DNA of 64,000 nt, from NCBI GenBank assembly GCA_036498265.1, contig DASYFT010000031.1, forward strand, positions 62,001-126,000. The letters run 5' to 3'. The DNA is from Palsa-744 sp036498265. Its GTDB lineage: Bacteria > Actinomycetota > Thermoleophilia > Solirubrobacterales > Solirubrobacteraceae. Below the pieces are notes generated by a model, which was not told the DNA's origin, made no database searches, and worked only from the letters and a program-made list of their open reading frames with translations. Within the stretch, counting starts at the first letter, position 1. The number at the start of each line of letters is the position of its first letter. A program made the translations under genes and the position numbers. This document shows, piece after piece, positions 57,183-64,000 of this stretch.

Positions 57183-58131
57183 GCTGCCGGCCGCCGAGCG
57201 GGCCGCCGGCCGGCGCGTGCCGGATTTCTTCATCGTCGGCCATCACAAGAGCGGCACCACGGCGCTTTACGAGATGCTGCGGCGACATCCGCAGATCTTC
57301 ATGCCCGACCTCAAGGAGCCCCGTTTCTTCGCGAGCGACCTGCGCCCGCTGTTCGAACCGGAGACCTCCGGCACGGCGCCCAGGACGTGGGAGCAGTACC
57401 TCGATCTGTTCGCCGCGGCGCAACCCGGTCAGCGAGCCGGGGAGGCCTCGCCGGCATACCTGCGCTCGAGCGTCGCGGCGCAGGCGATCGCGGCGGCGCA
57501 ACCCGACGCGCGCTGCATCGCGATCCTCCGTGAGCCGGCCGGATTCGTGCGCTCGCTGCACCTGCAGCTCGTGCAGGAACACGCAGAGCTGGAGAAGGAC
57601 CTGCGGAGGGCGGTCGCCAACGAGGAGCGCTTCATCGACGGCCGCCGGGTGCTGCGTTACTCCGACCACGTCCACTACGTGGAGCAGCTGCGACGGTTCC
57701 ATGCGGTGTTCCCCCCGGAGCAGTTCCTGATCCTCATCTACGACGACTTCAGGAGGGACAACGAGGCGACGGTGCGAAGGGTCCTGCGCTTTCTCGGGGT
57801 CGATGACAGCGTGCGGGTCGAGGTCACCGAGGCCAACCCGACGGTGAGGGTTCGCTCGCTCCAGCTCGACAGCGTGGTACGTGGTCTCTACGGCGGAGGC
57901 GGCCCGGTCTCGCGAGGGGTGGGCGCGACGGTCAAGGCCATCACACCAACCCGGCTGCGCCGGGGCGCGGCTCGCGCGTTCCGCCACCGCGTCGTCTACG
58001 GCAGGCCACAAGCGGCGGATGAGCGCGTGATGAGCGAGCTGCGCGACCGCTACCGTGACGAGGTGGTGGCGCTCAGCGACTACCTGTCGCGCGACCTCGT
58101 CGGCCTCTGGGGCTATGACTCGCCTGAGTGA
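57172..58131 (+). CDS. PAPS-dependent sulfotransferase
   Basis: The 319-residue paralog has PAPS loop GHHKSGTTALYEML near residue 22, REPAGFVRSLHLQLVQEH near 119, LIYDDFRRDNEATVRRVLRFLGVDD, and tail ALSDYLSRDLVGLWGYDSPE. It can start at the ATG 57166 or 57172, both inside the end of the preceding sulfotransferase, so the pair is translationally coupled by an 11-17-base overlap. Compared with its neighbour it lacks a stretch of about 14 residues between the two halves. Adjacent position and close similarity indicate tandem duplication. Different acceptor positions are likely. Confidence 0.9.
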   Translation: MSSELPAAERAAGRRVPDFFIVGHHKSGTTALYEMLRRHPQIFMPDLKEPRFFASDLRPLFEPETSGTAPRTWEQYLDLFAAAQPGQRAGEASPAYLRSSVAAQAIAAAQPDARCIAILREPAGFVRSLHLQLVQEHAELEKDLRRAVANEERFIDGRRVLRYSDHVHYVEQLRRFHAVFPPEQFLILIYDDFRRDNEATVRRVLRFLGVDDSVRVEVTEANPTVRVRSLQLDSVVRGLYGGGGPVSRGVGATVKAITPTRLRRGAARAFRHRVVYGRPQAADERVMSELRDRYRDEVVALSDYLSRDLVGLWGYDSPE

Positions 58132-59287
58132 GGAGCGCGCGCCTGCCGAGGACGCCGAGCCGATCGCCGGGCCCGGATGGCGGGCCGAGGTGCACGCGGC
58201 GCAGAAGTCGGTGCTCCCGGCCGGCAGCGTCGCGCTCTCGTGTCCCGCGGTGCCGGGCGCGGGCGGGCTCGGCCGGCATCTGAGCGAGATCGTCGACGCG
58301 CTCGCCCGGCGCGGGGCGGGCACGGTCTGCGTCTACGGGACAGAGGATCCCGCGCGCCGGGCGGTCCGGCGACGCGGGCCTGCGACGCGGGCGCTGCGCT
58401 CGCTGCTGTCGCTGTCGCCGCCGCGTCAGGACGCCGCGAGGCGCACGCTTCAGCAGAGCGTCGAGTTCGACGACGACTGCGCGCGCCGGCTGCCGGCGGC
58501 CGAGCACCTGATCGCGTTCAACGGAGTGGCGGCCGAGCAGCTCCGTGCTGCGCGCGCCGCCGGTTACGCCTCCGCGTCGATCGTGTCGGCGACCGCGCAC
58601 ATCAAGCACGTCATCCGCCAGTACGAACGCGCCCACCGGCTCCATCCGCTGGAGGGATCGTGGGCCACGCGCATTGTCGAGCGGACGCTGATCGAGTACT
58701 CGCTGGCCGACCGCGTCTTTGTGTCCTCGCATTACGTGCGCGACTCATTCGTCGAGGAGGGGTTCGATGCCGAGCAGCTGCCGCTCTTCCCGCTCAGCCC
58801 GGACCCGCGCTACTCCGCCGGCGCTGCGCGTGATGCCGCGGGCACCTTTGACATCGTCTACGTCGGCGGCCTGTCCGTGGTCAAGGGCGTCCCTCTCCTC
58901 GTCGACGCCGTCCGCGCCCTCCCGCACGGCGACATCCGCCTCCACCTCGTCGGCGGCTGGAGCTCCCGCGGCGTGCGGCGCTTCCTCGAGCGCGCCGTCG
59001 CGCGGGACCCGCGGATCCAGGTCGTCCAGGGCGATCCGCTGCCCCATCTGCAGACGGCAAGGCTGTACGTGCATCCCAGCTACAGCGACGGCTTCGGCTA
59101 CGCACCGGTGGAGGCGCTCGCCTGCGGCGTCCCGGTGATCGTCAGCGAGGACACCGGGATGAAGGATCTGCTCGAGTCCCGTCCGGCGAGCGGGCACGTC
59201 GTGGCGACGGGCGAGCGCGAGCTGCTCAGCGAGGCGATCGACGCCGCCTATCGCGGAGAGCTGTTCGGTCCGCGGACGGCGGGTTAG
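58115..59287 (+). CDS. GT4-family glycosyltransferase
   Basis: The 390-residue GT-B enzyme has a variable first 35 residues, then VALSCPAVPGAGGLGRHLSEIVDAL as the N-terminal Gly loop, central FDIVYVGGLSVVKGVPLLVDAV, and donor-site region LYVHPSYSDGFGYAPVEALACGVPVIV with the E-x7-E-type pair. Its ATG at 58115 lies inside the conserved GYD codons (GGC TAT GAC) of the preceding sulfotransferase, overlapping by 17 bases. This coupling ties a sugar transferase to the sulfotransferase pair. Confidence 0.87.
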   Translation: MTRLSEERAPAEDAEPIAGPGWRAEVHAAQKSVLPAGSVALSCPAVPGAGGLGRHLSEIVDALARRGAGTVCVYGTEDPARRAVRRRGPATRALRSLLSLSPPRQDAARRTLQQSVEFDDDCARRLPAAEHLIAFNGVAAEQLRAARAAGYASASIVSATAHIKHVIRQYERAHRLHPLEGSWATRIVERTLIEYSLADRVFVSSHYVRDSFVEEGFDAEQLPLFPLSPDPRYSAGAARDAAGTFDIVYVGGLSVVKGVPLLVDAVRALPHGDIRLHLVGGWSSRGVRRFLERAVARDPRIQVVQGDPLPHLQTARLYVHPSYSDGFGYAPVEALACGVPVIVSEDTGMKDLLESRPASGHVVATGERELLSEAIDAAYRGELFGPRTAG

Positions 59288-59298
59288 AGCGAGTCCCC

Positions 59299-60231
59299 GT
59301 GCCGGAGGTGAGACTGAGCGTCGCGATCGTGACGCGCAACCGCCCGGAGAGCCTCGAGCGCACGCTTCGCTCGCTCGGCGCCCAGGGGTCACAGCCCTAC
59401 GAGGTGCTCGTGTCCGACGACTCCTCCGCCGAGCATCGTCAGCGCACCAGGGACATAGCGCTCGCCCACGGCGCTCGCTACGTCTCCGGACCGCAGCGCG
59501 GTCTGTATGCCAACCGCAACGCATCCGCACTGGCGTGCACGGGGAGCCACATACGGACGATGGACGACGATCACGAGTTCCCGCCGGGCCACATCGCGGC
59601 GTGCCTCGACGCCGTGCGGCGCGCGCCGGCGGTCGTCTGGATCATCGGCGAGTGCCTGCCCGGCGAGGAGGGCGGCGAGGAGGCCTGGATGTGCCCGCCG
59701 CAGCTCAACGCCCGAGGCTCCTCGGTCACGCCGCTGCCGGGCCGGCCGATCTGGGCGATAGCCGACGGGGCAGCGATCTACCCGCGAGAGATATTCGATC
59801 GCGGGCTGCGCTTCTCTGAGAGCTTTCGCTTCGGCGCCGCCTACATGGAGTGGGGCAGCCGCCTGCACTGGCTGGGCTACGAGATCAGGCATCTCGACAC
59901 GACCTACGTGATCCATCACCTCGACCCCGCCGCACGCTCGTTCAACGACGTGCGGATCACCGCGGGGGCGCACCTGTTCGCGGCGCTCTGTCACTCGTTC
60001 GTGTATCAGCCGACGCTGCGCAACCGTGCACTCACCGTCGCCGAGCTGGCCGCCACGGTCAGACGCAGGCGGGCCGTCGGCGCCTACGCGGTGGCGGACG
60101 CACTGAAGGCCTTCCGCCGGCGGCGACGGGAGCGCTCGCCGCCCGCCGGCGGGCCGGCCTCCGCCTCGTCCGGAGGTGCGCCCGCGGGCCGGGCCGCCCC
60201 GAGCGGGGCCCCCGACCCTCAGACGCGGTAG
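59299..60231 (+). CDS. GT2-family glycosyltransferase (GT-A fold)
   Basis: This is a 310-residue inverting-type glycosyltransferase. It starts RLSVAIVTRNRPESLERTLRSLGAQ, the GT2 first strand, has VLVSDDSS and the DxD metal/donor motif IRTMDDDHEFPPG near residue 95, and the acceptor-side region RFGAAYMEWGSRLHWLGYEI around 174, where the ED/EW motif is expected. The C-terminal 50 residues are a low-complexity Pro/Ala/Gly tail that runs 13 bases into the convergent methyltransferase gene. The start is a GTG at 59299, 11 bases after the preceding GT4 stop. Confidence 0.88.
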   Translation: MPEVRLSVAIVTRNRPESLERTLRSLGAQGSQPYEVLVSDDSSAEHRQRTRDIALAHGARYVSGPQRGLYANRNASALACTGSHIRTMDDDHEFPPGHIAACLDAVRRAPAVVWIIGECLPGEEGGEEAWMCPPQLNARGSSVTPLPGRPIWAIADGAAIYPREIFDRGLRFSESFRFGAAYMEWGSRLHWLGYEIRHLDTTYVIHHLDPAARSFNDVRITAGAHLFAALCHSFVYQPTLRNRALTVAELAATVRRRRAVGAYAVADALKAFRRRRRERSPPAGGPASASSGGAPAGRAAPSGAPDPQTR

Positions 60232-60986
60232 AGCACGTTCGCGTAACCGAAGCGTGGCATCCAGCCGGCCTCGAGCGGCTCCCCGTCCACGGTGCTCGCG
60301 CGGTACCCCAGACCGGCGAGCAGCTCGTGCACCGGCCACTCGCCGAGCGTGCGCGCGCCTGCGTGCTCCTTGTTGAACTCCACCACGATCCAGGGTCGGT
60401 TCTCGAGCGTCCGGGCCCCTCCCCGCAGAACCTGCAGCTCGTGGCCCTCGACGTCGAGCTTGAGCCCGCTTACCGCTCCCTCGAGCGCGGCGTCCAGCGT
60501 CGTGGCGGGGACCGAGATCGCGCCGTCGTCGCTGACCCGCGCGACGTTGTGGGTCTCGCCGACGTCGAAGCGCAGCGTGCCGGGGCCATCGGAGAGCGCG
60601 GCCGCGTGCACGCGGATCGCGGTGCTCTGCTTCGCGTTCTCAGCCAGCCGTGCGGCGGCGCCGGGACTGGCCTCGAACGCCTCGACGCGTCCCTGCGCCC
60701 CCACGATCGCCGCGGCGACCAGGGACCACAGGCCGATATTGGCGCCGCAGTCGACGAACGTGTCACCCGGTCGCAGCAGTCGCGGCAGCGCCAGCAGCTC
60801 CTGCTGCTCCTCCCAGCCGATCCAGACCATCGCCTCGTAGGGCACCGTCATGTCGAGCGACATGCTGAGACCTCCAGGCAGCACGCGAGTTCGCTGCCCC
60901 GACCTGGTCCTCACCCAATGTGAGAGGACCCGGCCCTTTCCCTTGAACGGAGGCGTGCGCCGGAGCAGTTCTGCCAGCAGGTCCAT
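60219..60986 (-). CDS. FkbM-family SAM-dependent methyltransferase
   Basis: The 255-residue protein carries the FkbM-type AdoMet-binding motif DTFVDCGANIGLWSLVAA near residue 75, the second motif VEAFEASPGAAARLAENAK near 103, and VSGLKLDVEGHELQVLRGG near 172, the usual KxDVEGxE signature of FkbM enzymes. These O-methylate sugars or polyketides, and in polysaccharide loci they cap or decorate sugars. It is soluble with an ATG start at 60986. It is divergent from the next plus-strand GT4 gene across a 148-base gap in which only a -10-like motif (61118) was recognised. Confidence 0.9.
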   Translation of the reverse strand: MDLLAELLRRTPPFKGKGRVLSHWVRTRSGQRTRVLPGGLSMSLDMTVPYEAMVWIGWEEQQELLALPRLLRPGDTFVDCGANIGLWSLVAAAIVGAQGRVEAFEASPGAAARLAENAKQSTAIRVHAAALSDGPGTLRFDVGETHNVARVSDDGAISVPATTLDAALEGAVSGLKLDVEGHELQVLRGGARTLENRPWIVVEFNKEHAGARTLGEWPVHELLAGLGYRASTVDGEPLEAGWMPRFGYANVLYRV

Positions 60987-61117
60987 TGTGTCCTAGCGCC
61001 CGACCATCGCCATGAGCGTCGAGAGGGCCCACGGCGGTCGCGGCAGGCTACCACGATCGCCGGGAGCGGCCACGAGGAGCCCGGCGCCGGCGTGCTCGAG
61101 GCGGATCGAGCGTCCGG

Positions 61118-61123
61118 TAGTGT
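61118..61123 (+). promoter_or_regulatory. -10-like hexamer TAGTGT placed for a leaderless start
   Basis: GGTAGTGTG ends 11 bases before the GTG at 61135. As with the element at 44373, the predicted transcript would begin at or near the start codon. Confidence 0.3.
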
Positions 61124-61134
61124 GGCGAGCGTGA

Positions 61135-62430
61135 GTGGCAGGCGGAGCTCAGTGCGCGCAGATGGGCGCTGACGCCGCCGCGGGCTTCCGCCGGGGTGAG
61201 CCTGGCGGCAGCACCTCCGACTCTCCGGCCGACCTCTCCGGGGAGGAGCCCCCGCCGAGGGTCCTGATGGTGATGCACCTGCCGGCCTCGCTGGAGCTCG
61301 GCGGCGCGCGCGGACAGCTCGAGCTTGCAGACGTGCTCCGCGAACACGGCTGCGAGGTGGAGGTGATGGACCGGGCGGCCATCCTGGGCGGACGCCGCGG
61401 TGGGCGCCTCGGCGTCTCGCCCGACGCCTTCGCCGCGGCCGCGGTGCGTCGCGTGCGCGCGGTCGCGGACCGCTTCGACGTCATCGACGCACATCAGGGC
61501 AACCTGCCCTTCTCCAAGCGCCGGCTCGGCTTCGACGGCCTGCTGGTGGTGCGCTCGGTCGGGCTCGCGCCCCTCTACGACGACTTCGTCCGCGAGGCGC
61601 AGAGCCGCTGGCCGACGAGCACCAACGCGCGCCTCTTCGCCCGCCCGCTGCGCCGCTGGCGCAAAAGGCGGTTCCTCGCGCACGTCGCCCGGACCTTCCG
61701 GCTGGGCGATCTGATCATCGTTCCCAACCGCGACGAGAAGGAGTACCTGGCGAATCGCCTGGGGGCCGGCGAGAAGACCGTCGTCCTGCCGCTCGGCCTG
61801 AGCGAGAAGCGGCTGCGGGAGCTCGGCGGCCTGACCGCAGGTCGCGTCTCGACGGGACCGAGCGTTGCCTTCATCGGAGACTGGAACGCGCGCAAGGGTT
61901 CGCACGACTGGCCGGACATCTTCGCGCGCGTTCGCGGCCTCCGCCCGGACGCAGAGTTCACGTTCCTGGGCACGCACGTCGACGCAGGGGAGCTCGCGGA
62001 CCAGCTCGGCGTCGACGAGGGCGAGCGCTCACTGCGGATCGTTCCGTCCTACGACTCGGCCGAGCTTTGCGGCCTTCTGGAGGGCGTGCGCGCCGGCGCC
62101 CTTCCGAGTTACATCGAGGGGCTCGGGCTTGGCGTGCTCGAGAAGATGGCCGCCGGGATCCCCAGCGTCTGCTACGACGTCCCCGGTCCGCGCGAAACGA
62201 TCGGCCGGGTCGACCCGAGCCTCCTCGTCCCGGCCGGTGACACGGCCGCCTTCGCCGCGCGCCTGGTCGAGCTGCTCGCGCTCGATGACAGCTCTTACGG
62301 CGAGCTCTCACAGCGCTGCCGGACCGTCGCCGAGTCCTTCTCCTGGCGTCTGATCGGGCGCGAGACGCTGTCGGCTTACCGCGAGCACCTGCGGATGTTG
62401 CGGGCGCCCGGCTCGGCCCCCGCACGCTGA
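61135..62430 (+). CDS. GT4-family glycosyltransferase
   Basis: The 431-residue protein has a Gly/Ser/Pro-rich leader of about 40 residues, then RVLMVMHLPASLELGGARGQLELADVL as GT-B N-terminal loop. It also has LIIVPNRDEKEYLANRLGAG, central SVAFIGDWNARKGSHDWPDIF, and the donor-site region GALPSYIEGLGLGVLEKMAAGIPSVCYD with E-x7-E. The GTG at 61135 and the ATG at 61162 are both possible starts, neither with a clear ribosome-binding site. It is the last polysaccharide gene of the locus and is followed by a terminator-like hairpin. Confidence 0.87.
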   Translation: MAGGAQCAQMGADAAAGFRRGEPGGSTSDSPADLSGEEPPPRVLMVMHLPASLELGGARGQLELADVLREHGCEVEVMDRAAILGGRRGGRLGVSPDAFAAAAVRRVRAVADRFDVIDAHQGNLPFSKRRLGFDGLLVVRSVGLAPLYDDFVREAQSRWPTSTNARLFARPLRRWRKRRFLAHVARTFRLGDLIIVPNRDEKEYLANRLGAGEKTVVLPLGLSEKRLRELGGLTAGRVSTGPSVAFIGDWNARKGSHDWPDIFARVRGLRPDAEFTFLGTHVDAGELADQLGVDEGERSLRIVPSYDSAELCGLLEGVRAGALPSYIEGLGLGVLEKMAAGIPSVCYDVPGPRETIGRVDPSLLVPAGDTAAFAARLVELLALDDSSYGELSQRCRTVAESFSWRLIGRETLSAYREHLRMLRAPGSAPAR

Positions 62431-62434
62431 GCGG

Positions 62435-62457
62435 CGTCGCCGCGAGACGCGGTGGCG
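62435..62457. terminator. Hairpin between convergent genes
   Basis: CGTCGCCGCG (62435-62444) pairs with CGCGGTGGCG (62448-62457) with two G-U pairs around an AGA loop. It occupies the 52-base gap between the convergent GT4 and FN3-like genes and could terminate either transcript. No T-run is present. Confidence 0.5.
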
Positions 62458-62482
62458 CGCCTGCGAGCGCTCAGGCTTTGGT

Positions 62483-63508
62483 CTAGGGCCGGCGGGTGCT
62501 GACCGGCGCCGCGTGCAGCAGCACGCTGTTTGCGCTGGTCCCCGAGGCAAGCGCGCCCGTACGCAGCCTCACGAAGGCGCGGTAGTGGCCGCCGTGACGG
62601 ACCTTCGCGACCAGGCTGAAACGGGAGAACGTCCGTCCCCCCTTCTTCACGATCGTGGTGAACTGGGTGGCCCATCTGGTCGCGGGTTCGGATTCTTCGG
62701 AGTTTCGGGGCCGGACGACCTTCTGCAGCTGGAACTGGACCTGCGCGCCGACGGCGGCCGGGGTGACCGTGCCGAACAGCCGCACGAGACCGACGTGGCC
62801 GCTCGAGCGGACGTTCAGCGAGACGCGCACGGCCGCCCGGACCGTGATGACGGGGCTCAGGACAGGACGCAGGTCGAGCGTCCTCACCCGGAACTGGGTG
62901 CTGCGGCTCAGATGGGCGACCCTGAAGGAGAAGCGCCCCGCGGCATCGGTGACGGCCGGAATGCCGATATTGGTGAACGCTTCCAGGTACGGGAAGGCGC
63001 TTGCTTCGAGCGCGACCGAGCGGTGCGCCGAGCCGAAGCCGCTGAGGCTCCCGCTGAGGATGAACGGCGTCCCGTAGACCGCCTGCACCTGCTTGGCGAC
63101 GACGAAGCTGAGCGGGATCTGCGTCGGTGTGAACGTCAGGTCGCGACCCGGCACGACGATGTTCTGACCGTAGACACCGACGGCTCGGTAGTGGTAGACG
63201 ACCCCGGGCTGGAGGCCCCCGATCGGCTGGCCGACCTTGACCTTCGCGGTGCCCATTCCGACGCTGACCGTCGGCGTCTGCGAGCCGTAGGCGATCGTGG
63301 GGCCGTACTGGAAGTAGTAGCTCGTCGGCGTGCCGTTCGGGTAGATGATCGCATTGAGCAGCGCCGAGCTGGTGAGCACGTGCGTCACGCCGGTGGTGAC
63401 CACGCGCGGCGTCACCGAGCCGGTCTTGGTCGCCGCCTGCGATGCGGGTGCGAGTACCAGCGCCGCCCCTACCAGCAGCGCCACGTGACTCCTCTTCCAG
63501 CTTCTCAT
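62483..63508 (-). CDS. Secreted protein with N-terminal FN3-like domain
   Basis: The 341-residue product has a signal peptide (VALLVGAALVLAPASQA). An FN3-like domain follows (LNAIIYPNGTPTSYYFQYG, then GLQPGVVYHYRAVGV), a form common in Thermoleophilia secreted proteins. Two or three further beta-sandwich segments resemble bacterial Ig-like or surface repeat domains (FILSGSLSGFGSAHRSVALE, RLFGTVTPAAVGAQVQFQLQ). No catalytic motif is seen. I chose the ATG at 63508 with GGAAGG upstream. A longer frame exists but lacks a signal. Glu codons read in this gene (EESE region and others) are GAA. Confidence 0.75.
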   Translation of the reverse strand: MRSWKRSHVALLVGAALVLAPASQAATKTGSVTPRVVTTGVTHVLTSSALLNAIIYPNGTPTSYYFQYGPTIAYGSQTPTVSVGMGTAKVKVGQPIGGLQPGVVYHYRAVGVYGQNIVVPGRDLTFTPTQIPLSFVVAKQVQAVYGTPFILSGSLSGFGSAHRSVALEASAFPYLEAFTNIGIPAVTDAAGRFSFRVAHLSRSTQFRVRTLDLRPVLSPVITVRAAVRVSLNVRSSGHVGLVRLFGTVTPAAVGAQVQFQLQKVVRPRNSEESEPATRWATQFTTIVKKGGRTFSRFSLVAKVRHGGHYRAFVRLRTGALASGTSANSVLLHAAPVSTRRP

Positions 63509-63747
63509 CCGAGGCCTTCCGTGTTCTCGATGGATGTCATGACGCGCGTTGGTCGCTTGACGGGGCCGACGGCACGGGGGTCTGCCGATACATGGCGTCG
63601 AGCCGGCGCCGCCGGCGTGCCCCTCTTGTAACCCGCCGGACGCCGCATCGTTGCGGTCTCGACAAGAGGCTCCCACGTGATGGCCCACGCTGGCTCCTAC
63701 ATGACGAGGCTCCCGATGCGGAGGCCAGCGGATCATATAGCGGGGTT

Positions 63748-63808
63748 GCGGCTATCTCTGCGGAGGCCGCGGCGATCTCTGTCGGGTCGCGGCGATCTCT
63801 GCGACCGG
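63748..63808 (+). repeat. Three-unit tandem repeat in the last intergenic region
   Basis: Units GCGGCTATCTCTG, GCGGCGATCTCTG and GCGGCGATCTCTG begin at 63748, 63769 and 63789, 20-21 bases apart, about two helical turns. They lie in the 397-base gap between the divergent FN3-like gene and the truncated gene at 63906, upstream of an extended -10 element. A multi-site operator is plausible. The remainder of the gap (63509-63747) shows nothing recognisable. Confidence 0.7.
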
Positions 63809-63851
63809 TCGCCCGGGCAACGGCCTCAGGCACAGGCATAAGACATAAAGC

Positions 63852-63860
63852 TGATATAGT
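63852..63860 (+). promoter_or_regulatory. Extended -10 promoter element
   Basis: TGATATAGT is a good extended -10 (TGnTATAGT, hexamer 63855-63860), 45 bases before the ATG at 63906 and in an AT-rich patch. No clear -35 is seen. The tandem repeat lies about 45-105 bases further upstream. Confidence 0.5.
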
Positions 63861-63905
63861 TAGTGAGGAATACGGGAGGACATCCCCGGCCACGGAGTCG
63901 AGCCC

Positions 63906-64000
63906 ATGATCGCCGTACTCATCATCGCCTGCTGGTCAGCCGCTCTCATCTTCGCAGCCGCACTGTGCGCCGCCGCACGCCTCGGCGACGGTCAGGACGA
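63906..64000 (+). CDS. Start of a small membrane protein gene, cut by the window edge
   Basis: An ATG at 63906 opens a frame to the end of the window. The first 25 residues are one hydrophobic helix (MIAVLIIACWSAALIFAAAL), followed by charged residues ARLGDGQD. GGAG lies about 10 bases upstream and an extended -10 about 45 bases upstream, so expression is plausible. The product is a membrane protein of unknown length and function. Confidence 0.5.
   Translation, partial: MIAVLIIACWSAALIFAAALCAAARLGDGQD

Noticed and set aside
63748..63808. A CRISPR array.
   Set aside because: Only three imperfect units of about 20 bases with no spacers of constant length and no cas genes.
1..64000. tRNA, rRNA or integrase-related island signatures.
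   Set aside because: No cloverleaf-type T-loop/anticodon combination, rRNA-like stretch or recombinase frame was seen on either strand by eye. A tRNA scan would be decisive.

Overview
The window is high-GC, densely packed DNA with frequent GTG/TTG starts, ATGA stop/start overlaps, Sec and lipoprotein signals and many secreted beta-rich proteins. This suggests a high-GC Gram-positive bacterium. The signal-peptide style and the FN3-like secreted protein at 62.5-63.5 kb point to the actinobacterial class Thermoleophilia (Solirubrobacterales-like). That assignment is inference. No rRNA, tRNA, CRISPR array, transposase or integrase was seen.

Region 1 (0.1-10.6 kb) is a phosphate-uptake locus. It holds two complete Pst ABC transporters in tandem on the minus strand: pstS-pstC-pstA-pstB-phoU, and pstS2-pstC2-pstA2-pstB2 plus a lipoprotein gene. 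Between them lie a PhoB-type winged-helix protein with no receiver domain and a divergent DUF47/PhoU-like gene. Direct repeats of GTGAA/GTGAT with an 11-base period lie in front of pstS, between the regulator and the DUF47 gene, and between pstS2 and ftsH. They are good candidates for Pho boxes.

Region 2 (10.9-28.4 kb) starts downstream of the richest repeat cluster. It encodes a divergent FtsH, an FGE-like secreted protein, four large secreted propeller-type proteins and a PKD protein, mostly joined by overlapping stop/start codons. It ends with a third PstS-like binding protein. I infer a phosphate-responsive envelope operon.

Region 3 (28.5-62.4 kb) is an exopolysaccharide locus with a strong sulfation theme. 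It has a TauE/SafE permease, an initiating sugar phosphotransferase (WbaP type), ten GT4-type, one GT2-type and one unclassified glycosyltransferase, a Wzy-like polymerase, and a Wzz/BY-kinase-like protein. It also has five sulfotransferases, a CysN-CysC fusion that would make PAPS, a decayed cysD, a PIG-L-type deacetylase, a FkbM methyltransferase, a clan-A glycoside hydrolase-like exoprotein and two coiled-coil lipoproteins. No Wzx flippase or ABC exporter was found here.

Region 4 (62.4-64 kb) holds a secreted FN3-like protein, a 397-base gap with a roughly 20-base tandem repeat, and the start of a small membrane-protein gene running off the edge.

A cross-cutting signal is glutamate codon choice. 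Exported proteins and extracytoplasmic domains mostly use GAA, while cytosolic proteins use GAG. The clearest case is a switch inside the BY-kinase-like gene.
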